Shown here: piece after piece, positions 1 to 4,635 of the stretch
Layout of the letters: each line of letters begins with the position of its first letter
How positions within the stretch are numbered: the first letter of the stretch is position 1
DNA from: an uncultured Chlorobiales bacterium
GTDB lineage: Bacteria > Bacteroidota > Chlorobiia > Chlorobiales > Chlorobiaceae
Direction of reading: 5' to 3'
NCBI GenBank assembly: GCA_903901395.1
Contig: CAIUQW010000425.1
Coordinates: 1 to 5,928 of the forward strand
DNA length: 5,928 bases
Translations under genes and position numbers: made by a program
Notes under the pieces: generated by a model
The model's input: only the letters and a program-made list of their open reading frames with translations
Told to the model about the DNA's origin: nothing
The model's database searches: none

Positions 1-336
1 CACGACCTCTCGGTGGTCGAGTACATCTCGGATCGCGTCGCGGTGATGTACCTCGGCAAGATCGTTGAAATCGCCGACGCCGGAACACTCTATGCCAGCC
101 CGAAGCACCCGTACACCCAGGCGCTGCTCTCGGCGATTCCGATGCCCGAACTCGGCCACAAGCGCGAGCGCATCGTGCTGAAAGGCGACCTGCCGGGGCC
201 GCTCTCGATTCCTCCTGGATGCAGTTTCCATCCGCGCTGCCCCTTCGCCAAGGAGGAGTGCCGGAAACGCGAGCCGGAGCTGCTGCCGCTGAAAGATGAC
301 CCGTCGCGCAAGGTGAGCTGCATACTTTATCAGTGA
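1..336 (+). CDS. Oligopeptide/dipeptide ABC transporter ATP-binding protein, C-terminal part (partial)
   Basis: The reading frame is open from base 1, so the N-terminal part, including Walker A, the signature motif and Walker B, lies outside the window; 111 residues are visible. The first residues, [20 protein letters not shown], are the switch-histidine (H-loop) region and the following strand typical of ABC ATPases. The [14 protein letters not shown] motif and the Cys-containing [15 protein letters not shown] tail match the C-terminal domain found only in Opp/Dpp-type peptide importers. By family knowledge it would be a cytoplasmic ATPase energising peptide (or nickel/opine-type) uptake through a permease pair. 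Four cysteines are seen in the tail (GCSF, RCPF, EECR, SCIL); in some family members this tail is reported to carry an iron-sulfur cluster. The gene ends with TGA, 15 bases before sppA on the same strand, so the two may be co-transcribed. OppD, OppF, DppD and DppF cannot be told apart from this fragment. Confidence 0.93.
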   Translation, partial: HDLSVVEYISDRVAVMYLGKIVEIADAGTLYASPKHPYTQALLSAIPMPELGHKRERIVLKGDLPGPLSIPPGCSFHPRCPFAKEECRKREPELLPLKDDPSRKVSCILYQ

Positions 337-351
337 TTCATTTCAATCGAT

Positions 352-2142
352 ATGGCTGATACGAACAAGAAAAAAGGCGGATGTTTCCGCACCGGATGTC
401 TGACGATTGTCGTTGGCTTTTTGCTGCTTGCCGGTTTGGGATGGCTCGCGCATCAGTGGGGCAGCCATCTTCCGAAACGCTTCGTGCTCCGCGTGCCCGT
501 GAGCGGGCAGATCGATGAACGCGCGCAAGACAATTCAACATTTCCCTTTGGCGGAGGCAACCAGCCGCTCTCGCTCGAAGAGTTGCTGACAATCCTCGAC
601 CGCGCACGCACCGACCAGCGCGTCGATTCGGTACTGCTCCAGATCGACGGCCTGAACGCTCCCTCCGCGAAGATACAGGAGTTGAGCACTTCGATTGCCG
701 CGCTCCGGAAATCGGGCAAAAAGGTCACGGCCTTCCTGATTACGCCCGAAGACAAGGATTACCAGCTCGCCGCCGCCTGCGACGCGATCATTGCGCAGAA
801 AGGGTCGTGGATGACGCTCGACGGCCTCAAGGCGGAGCTTTTCTTTCTTGCTGACCCGCTTAAAAAGCTTGGCGTGACCTTCCAGGCCGCGCAGTGGAAG
901 AAGTACAAAAGCGCCGTAGAGTCCTTCACGCGAAACGCACCAAGCCCGGAGAACCTCGAAGAGAGCAACGCTTTGCTTGACGACGCCTGGGCGGACTATC
1001 TCGACGCCGTGTCGCGCCAGCGCCGTATCGGCAAGGATGCTTTCCGGCAGGTGATCGATTCGCTCGCTGTGCTGACGCCTGAAAAAGCGCTCGGGTTGCG
1101 CCTCATCGACCGCGTGGCCACCGACCGCGAGCTTGAAAAGGAGTACGCGCAACGGCTCGACATGCCTGCCGACGAGCTCTTCGTGGGGGGCAAGGCGTAT
1201 CTCGGCGCTACCGGCGGCATGAAGCCGCAAGGCATTGGCGACCGGATCGCTGTGATCAATATCACCGGCATGATCGTGAGCGACGGCGCGGCGGCTATGG
1301 GCGATGGTGAAAGAACCGATGTCTCCACAGTGAAGCAGTCGCTTGAGACCGCGCTCGACGATTCTAAAGTCAAGGCGATCGTGCTGCGCATCGACAGCCC
1401 CGGCGGCGACGCGCTTGCCGCCTCCACGATGCTCGAACTGCTCGATGAGGCGAAAGCTAAAAAGCCCATCGTGGCCTCGATGTCCGGCGTGGCGGCTTCG
1501 GGCGGCTATATGGTGGCGCTCGCGGGCGACAAAATTTTCGCCGAACCGATGACCGTGACCGGCTCGATTGGCGTCTTCTCGCTCAAGCCCGATGTGAGCG
1601 GTCTGCTTGAAAAGACCGGCATCCGCCGCGAAGTGCTGACCCGCGGACGCTTCGCCGATGCCGAGACTCCATTCAAAGCGTTCGACGACGCCTCGTTCCG
1701 CAAGTTCATGGAGATGACCGGCGTGGTCTATGACGATTTCATCGCCAAAGTGGCCAAAGGGCGAAAGATGACGCCCGCCGCGGTCGATGCCGTCGCCGGA
1801 GGCCGCGTCTGGAGCGGCAAACGAGCGCTCGAAGTTGGCCTCGTCGACCGGATTGGCGGACTCAACGATGCCGTGCAGGAGGCCCAAAAACTCGCAAAGA
1901 TGGACGCCAAAGCCAGGCCAGAGCTGCTCTACCTCCCCGTCCGCAAAACCTGGCTCGAATACCTGCTCGCAGGCGACACATCAACAATTACCTCGGCGTT
2001 GACCGCCGGAGCGCTCAAGCAATCCCTCGGCGAGCTGGATCCGCTCACCCGCCTCCCCGGCGCGAACATAGCCCGCTTTCTTTTGCGAGCTGAAGAGCCG
2101 CAGGTGCTGGCGCTCGACCCGGTAATGGTGGAGATAAAATGA
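352..2142 (+). CDS. sppA: Signal peptide peptidase SppA, 67-kDa type (serine protease IV, family S49)
   Basis: This 596-residue protein is close to the length of the long-form SppA of Escherichia coli. By family knowledge it is a membrane-anchored protease facing the periplasm that degrades signal peptides left after export. Residues 1-14 are basic and cytoplasmic-looking, and about 15-34 form one hydrophobic membrane anchor. Two tandem S49 domains follow, at about 75-255 and 297-510. The degenerate first domain supplies the lysine of the dyad, K186 in YKSAVESF. The second has the IDSPGGD motif (347-353) and the nucleophile S383 in SGVAASGGY, followed by VTGSIGVF (402-409). Both catalytic residues are present, so the enzyme should be active. 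The ATG at 352 puts the membrane anchor in the normal place. No clear Shine-Dalgarno sequence precedes it, and translation may depend on the upstream ABC ATPase gene. Its stop at 2142 overlaps no other gene and a tandem repeat begins at the next base. Confidence 0.97.
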   Translation: MADTNKKKGGCFRTGCLTIVVGFLLLAGLGWLAHQWGSHLPKRFVLRVPVSGQIDERAQDNSTFPFGGGNQPLSLEELLTILDRARTDQRVDSVLLQIDGLNAPSAKIQELSTSIAALRKSGKKVTAFLITPEDKDYQLAAACDAIIAQKGSWMTLDGLKAELFFLADPLKKLGVTFQAAQWKKYKSAVESFTRNAPSPENLEESNALLDDAWADYLDAVSRQRRIGKDAFRQVIDSLAVLTPEKALGLRLIDRVATDRELEKEYAQRLDMPADELFVGGKAYLGATGGMKPQGIGDRIAVINITGMIVSDGAAAMGDGERTDVSTVKQSLETALDDSKVKAIVLRIDSPGGDALAASTMLELLDEAKAKKPIVASMSGVAASGGYMVALAGDKIFAEPMTVTGSIGVFSLKPDVSGLLEKTGIRREVLTRGRFADAETPFKAFDDASFRKFMEMTGVVYDDFIAKVAKGRKMTPAAVDAVAGGRVWSGKRALEVGLVDRIGGLNDAVQEAQKLAKMDAKARPELLYLPVRKTWLEYLLAGDTSTITSALTAGALKQSLGELDPLTRLPGANIARFLLRAEEPQVLALDPVMVEIK

Positions 2143-2177
2143 CAGTTGATAGTTGATAATGGATAGTTGAAAATGCA
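2143..2177. repeat. Degenerate heptamer tandem repeat directly after sppA
   Basis: Five consecutive 7-base units can be read: CAGTTGA (2143-2149), TAGTTGA (2150-2156), TAATGGA (2157-2163), TAGTTGA (2164-2170) and AAATGCA (2171-2177). The first four follow a YARTKGA-like pattern and the fifth is decayed. The array begins at the base after the sppA stop codon and lies in the 65-base gap between convergent genes. It resembles the short heptamer repeats scattered through intergenic DNA of several bacterial groups, including cyanobacteria. Its function is unknown and no coding role is evident. Confidence 0.6.
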
Positions 2178-2207
2178 GGGGCGGGATTCGAGAGCGGGGC
2201 TTTGGCG

Positions 2208-2783
2208 TCACTGCGTGTTGTCAAGATTATCGATGAAAGAGTCGAGAAGGTAAAGCCGATCGGAAGGATTAAGTGCGGTATTAAGATAATTGCGCATGTT
2301 TGCTGTTTCGGCAGTGACCCGGAGGCTTTCCCAAACCGTTTTGAGCCAAGCCTCTTTTGGATCAAAACGGGCAGGCAGTGCGTATGGCGGAGTCCCGTTC
2401 GCGGTTGAAACAGCAACAAACTGGATCATTTTCTCGCGCAGTGCATCGAACTTCTCGTCGATATGCGCAACATGGTTGCGGACAGCCGATTCAACGCGAC
2501 TCAGAACAAGGGCTGCCATGGCAGCTTGGGTTTTTCTGTTAGAATGCCTGTTGGGGTTGATTTCATGATTGATATATCCATCAGAAGCCGCAAGTAATTT
2601 TCCGCGTTCAGCCGCCACAAACGATGCAAGCGGACTTTTTATCTGCAACAGGGATTCCTCTGATGCTTTCAGCCAAGCCACTGTTGTTTCGATGAATTGT
2701 GAATCCCGCCGCTGATACATGTTAATCAGCTCGCTTATTTGCGAAAGGCTGTCCATCATCCGCTCTCTGGTAAATGCTAACAT
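2208..2783 (-). CDS. Uncharacterised helical protein, third gene of the DUF2589 cluster
   Basis: I do not recognise a family. From the ATG at 2783 the protein has 191 residues. It appears soluble and almost wholly alpha-helical, with no signal peptide or membrane segment. Charged helices such as VESAVRNHVAHIDEKFDALR could form a coiled coil, and the C-terminus is acidic (LLDSFIDNLDNTQ). I chose the start at 2783 because it lies 13 bases after the TAA (2797-2799) of the preceding gene. The open frame extends to an ATG at 2858, but that would overlap the upstream gene by 62 bases. Two further candidates, ATG at 2759 and 2756, are preceded by a purine stretch (AGAGAGCGG), and 2756 has better ribosome-binding spacing than 2783, so the true protein may have 182 residues. 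Tight spacing indicates co-transcription with the 227-residue gene. The stop at 2208 faces the end of sppA. Confidence 0.75.
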   Translation of the reverse strand: MLAFTRERMMDSLSQISELINMYQRRDSQFIETTVAWLKASEESLLQIKSPLASFVAAERGKLLAASDGYINHEINPNRHSNRKTQAAMAALVLSRVESAVRNHVAHIDEKFDALREKMIQFVAVSTANGTPPYALPARFDPKEAWLKTVWESLRVTAETANMRNYLNTALNPSDRLYLLDSFIDNLDNTQ

Positions 2784-2796
2784 GACGCAGAAGAGT

Positions 2797-3480
2797 TTAT
2801 TCCGGTAGCAGTTTTTTTGTCGTGCTGCCATCTTTTTCATCAATGGCACTCCACTCAAGGCCCTCTTCTTTCATTGTGATCTTCAGCTTGACAACATTTT
2901 CAAGAGCGGCTTTCTCCTTTATATCAGCAGTGATGATCGATGCATGGATTTTTGATGGCACACCGGAATCTTTGAAAGCAACCTCACGGGTTTTTTCCTC
3001 GACAAGAGCTGCGATTTTTCTGACTTCCGTATCCGATACTTTCGATTGCTTTATAGCCTTTGCAAATATCTCGTTGACAACCTGAACAACCTGTTCACGT
3101 TGTACATATTGAGTAGCCGAATCTGTAGCTGGCGTAATTCTTTTCAGTTTCTGTGTCAGAGCAGTTTTTAAGGTAGTCTGCGCAGACCGGCTCAATGGCG
3201 CGCCTCGCGAAGTCAGTTCCTGGGACAACTTGTCGAACACAGCTGTTGTAATAGCTGAAGGAGTCTGGAGGGCAGGAGGCTTGGCTTCGGAATAGGTTTC
3301 AATCAGCATCGGTAATTCAACGACCATCTCGGGCACCCTGACTCTTGGAACCGACATACCTGAAAGAAGCGGATTGCTTCTGTAATATTCCGCGATCTCT
3401 GTCGTTTCCTGATCGGTTATTCTGCGTGCATGCGCGAGACTGGCGAGTAGAGAACCTACCAATTCCCCAATATCTGCCAT
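2797..3480 (-). CDS. Uncharacterised DUF2589-associated protein, second gene of the cluster
   Basis: The 227-residue protein has no recognisable catalytic motif, signal peptide or transmembrane helix. The N-terminus (MADIGELVGSLLASLAHARR) is an amphipathic helix, followed by SNPLLSGMSVPRVRVPEM (35-52) and a short hydrophobic strand, VVELPMLIE (53-61). From memory, this N-terminal pattern recurs in small proteins encoded beside DUF2589 genes; that is recollection, not a search result. Residues about 75-170 look helical (TLKTALTQKLKR, VVQVVNEIFAKAIKQ). Residues about 172-227 form a mixed, charged tail with a beta-like stretch (NVVKLKITMKEEGLEW). The ATG at 3480 has no clear Shine-Dalgarno sequence, and a hairpin lies just upstream, so expression may depend on coupling or on the mRNA structure. 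It follows the DUF2589 gene by 91 bases and precedes the third gene by 13. Function unknown; a cytoplasmic structural or partner role is a guess. Confidence 0.85.
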   Translation of the reverse strand: MADIGELVGSLLASLAHARRITDQETTEIAEYYRSNPLLSGMSVPRVRVPEMVVELPMLIETYSEAKPPALQTPSAITTAVFDKLSQELTSRGAPLSRSAQTTLKTALTQKLKRITPATDSATQYVQREQVVQVVNEIFAKAIKQSKVSDTEVRKIAALVEEKTREVAFKDSGVPSKIHASIITADIKEKAALENVVKLKITMKEEGLEWSAIDEKDGSTTKKLLPE

Positions 3481-3496
3481 AATCTGGATTGTTTGG

Positions 3497-3567
3497 TTGA
3501 ACAGTGAACATCCCGTCCTTTTTGTTCGCTACAATGAACAGGAGGACGGGATACTCATAATGTTCAA
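3497..3567 (-). repeat. Long interrupted inverted repeat between the first two cluster genes
   Basis: Three nested stems can be read. The outer stem pairs TTGAACA (3497-3503) with TGTTCAA (3561-3567). The middle stem pairs ATCCCGTCCT (3510-3519) with AGGACGGGAT (3543-3552), a perfect 10 bp. The inner stem pairs TGTTC (3523-3527) with GAACA (3536-3540) around an 8-base loop. The structure starts 4 bases after the DUF2589 stop codon, read on the - strand, and ends 16 bases before the next ATG. No run of U follows it, so it is not a classical intrinsic terminator. It could be an attenuator, an RNase processing or stability element, or a protein-binding site that sets the ratio of the two products. 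Confidence 0.7.
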
Positions 3568-3571
3568 TGGT

Positions 3572-4168
3572 TTAAGTGGTTGCAGTGGTTGCAGGCACTT
3601 CCTTGATGCAGTTTTCAAGAATGCCCAGGAGCCGCTCCGTGCCTGCCGGAAGCTCATCCTGCACGGCGCGTACATGGACCGCCATCGAGTAGGTGCGCTC
3701 CACTTTTTCGCTCGACGTGGTGCTCTTTTTGTAGGAAAAATTGACTTTCAGGGAGGCGGAACCCCATCCCCATCCAGCTTTGGCCTGCAACTCCGTATTC
3801 AAACCCATTTCAGATGTTGCGGTACTTTCCTGTACTGCTGTAATTTTTGCGTTGAAATCGATGGTTGTTTCCTCCACACGAATAAACGGTATGGGGAGCA
3901 TCGTCAGGAATGGTACGGTGAGAGTGAAATCTTTTGGCTCAACCGTTACGGTGCCATCTGCAGCTTTCGTTTCAACAGGTTTCGAATACTTGAACGTGAC
4001 CATCGTAGGTCCCGTGATATTACCCGAATCATCCGTGTCGAATCCTACAGCCTTGATGAAATCAACCGATGTCACCGCAGACTGAGCCTGAGCCTTGATG
4101 ACGGCATTAAGTGGACCGCCGATCATTGATTCGAAATTCAGACTCGCAAGTTCATCTCCGATAGCCAT
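3572..4168 (-). CDS. DUF2589 domain-containing protein, first gene of the cluster
   Basis: The 198-residue protein matches what I know of the DUF2589 family along its full length. It has an N-terminal GGPLNAVIKAQAQSAV helix (17-32) followed by VDFIKAVGF (35-43). The central block is FTLTVPFLTMLPIPFIRVEE (81-100) plus TTIDFNAKI, and the C-terminal signature is YSMAVHVRAVQDELPAGTERLLGILE (160-185). Residues about 101-168 look like long Ser/Thr-rich beta strands around a glycine/tryptophan turn, AGWGWGS (131-137). There is no signal peptide or membrane helix, so it is presumably cytoplasmic. The family has no established biochemical function that I can cite. The start is well supported: GGAGGG lies 5 bases before the ATG at 4168, the strongest ribosome-binding site in the window. 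The last six residues, ATTATT, are encoded by a 9-base tandem duplication (3575-3592). Strong initiation here and weak initiation downstream suggest this is the most abundant product. Confidence 0.9.
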   Translation of the reverse strand: MAIGDELASLNFESMIGGPLNAVIKAQAQSAVTSVDFIKAVGFDTDDSGNITGPTMVTFKYSKPVETKAADGTVTVEPKDFTLTVPFLTMLPIPFIRVEETTIDFNAKITAVQESTATSEMGLNTELQAKAGWGWGSASLKVNFSYKKSTTSSEKVERTYSMAVHVRAVQDELPAGTERLLGILENCIKEVPATTATT

Positions 4169-4180
4169 GTTTCCCTCCTT
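4169..4180 (-). promoter_or_regulatory. Strong ribosome-binding site of the DUF2589 gene
   Basis: Read on the - strand the bases are AAGGAGGGAAAC followed directly by ATG. The GGAGGG core is an almost ideal anti-16S match at 5-base spacing. None of the other starts visible in the window has a comparable site, which makes this one notable and settles the start codon. Confidence 0.85.
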
Positions 4181-4260
4181 TATTTAGGGATTGATTAATA
4201 GATCATTTTTCGAACCATTAAAACGGTAAATCAATCTTAAAAATGCATTCCATCAATTCA
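4181..4260 (-). promoter_or_regulatory. AT-rich upstream region of the DUF2589 cluster, possible promoter/operator
   Basis: This segment is markedly AT-rich compared with the flanking genes and is the obvious place for the cluster promoter. On the - strand TTGATT (4230-4235) could be a -35 element, but no convincing -10 lies at standard spacing; TATTAA (4195-4200) is a weak alternative. An 8-bp inverted repeat, GATTGATT (4189-4196) and AATCAATC (4229-4236), brackets the region and could be a leader hairpin or a spaced operator. The exact promoter cannot be assigned by eye. Confidence 0.3.
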
Positions 4261-4310
4261 CTGGTGCCAAGCCCTCCTGCAATGTAACTTTTTTTACTGA
4301 TCGACCATAC

Positions 4311-4512
4311 TCAAACACTCCAGAACTCGCGGTCGAGGCTGCGGTACTTGATGCCTTGCGCCAGATGTTCCATTTCGATATGCTCCACGGTATCGAGGTC
4401 GGCGATAGTGCGTCTCAGCTTGAGAATACGGTCATGCGCTCTCGGAGAGGTTCAGGTGGTTCATGGCGTCTATCAGCTTTTCGGCGTACTCCTTTAGCTT
4501 GCAGAACTTGCG
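4311..4512 (-). pseudogene. comM: Degraded 3' end of a ComM/YifB-type Mg-chelatase-like AAA+ ATPase gene
   Basis: Two reading frames on the - strand together give the C-terminal domain of YifB/ComM. The first (4512 down to 4438) reads RKFCKLKEYAEKLIDAMN followed by HLNLSES. The second (4436 down to the TGA at 4311-4313) reads HDRILKLRRTIADL, then DTVEHIEMEHLAQGIKYRSL and DREFWSV. Intact relatives have the equivalent LSARAYDRILKVARTIADL and IAEAIQYRSLDR motifs without interruption. A loss of two bases (or gain of one) at about 4437 breaks the frame and creates an in-frame TGA. The ATPase core is absent. Just upstream, FTNAQ (4508-4522) can be read in another frame and resembles the conserved NAQ motif that precedes RxFC in the family, suggesting an internal deletion at about 4508-4512. 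Intact ComM acts in DNA recombination during natural transformation; this remnant cannot. It lies downstream of the porin gene on the same strand. Confidence 0.82.
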
Positions 4513-4543
4513 CGTTGGTGAAGACGTGCACAATGAAACTCAC

Positions 4544-4582
4544 CGGTAAGGATGATGATTGACGTTTCCATCATCCTTACCG
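4544..4582. repeat. Perfect 14-bp inverted repeat downstream of the porin gene, possible terminator
   Basis: CGGTAAGGATGATG (4544-4557) is the exact reverse complement of CATCATCCTTACCG (4569-4582), with an 11-base loop. It begins about 54 bases after the porin stop codon. Neither side carries a clear T run, so an intrinsic terminator is possible but not typical. An alternative 8-bp pairing shares its edge: ACTCACCG (4538-4545) with CGGTGAGT (4610-4617). It could also be the end of a decayed mobile element. The position beside the comM debris leaves both readings open. Confidence 0.65.
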
Positions 4583-4635
4583 ATTGATGCAGAAGTGTCA
4601 CTATCCGTTCGGTGAGTAACCGCCCCGGCAATTGC

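Larger units (their letters stand above)
4169..4635. other. 467-base intergenic region without an intact gene
   Basis: From left to right it holds the ribosome-binding site and AT-rich upstream region of the DUF2589 cluster (to about 4260), about 50 bases with no recognisable element except a run of seven T (4289-4295), the comM 3' remnant (4311-4512), and nested inverted repeats (4538-4617) next to the porin stop. I see no tRNA, small RNA or intact reading frame with coding character. Confidence 0.8.

Noticed and set aside
535..1887. A 450-codon open frame on the - strand opposite sppA
   Set aside because: It is wholly antisense to a well-identified sppA with intact catalytic motifs. Its His/Arg/Glu-rich composition is typical of GC-rich shadow frames.
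2784..2858. Extended N-terminus for the third cluster gene starting at 2858
   Set aside because: It would overlap the upstream gene by 62 bases. Starts at 2783, 2759 or 2756 fit the operon spacing better.
3497..4129. A 210-codon open frame on the + strand opposite the DUF2589 gene
   Set aside because: The opposite strand encodes a recognisable family member with an excellent RBS. This frame is Cys/Arg/Phe-rich and matches no family I know.
4281..4300. Run of seven T as part of an intrinsic terminator
   Set aside because: No GC-rich stem precedes it on the + strand, and only a 4-base GTAA/TTAC pairing surrounds it.
4356..4562. A 68-codon open frame on the + strand
   Set aside because: It is antisense to the comM remnant, with no RBS or coding character of its own.
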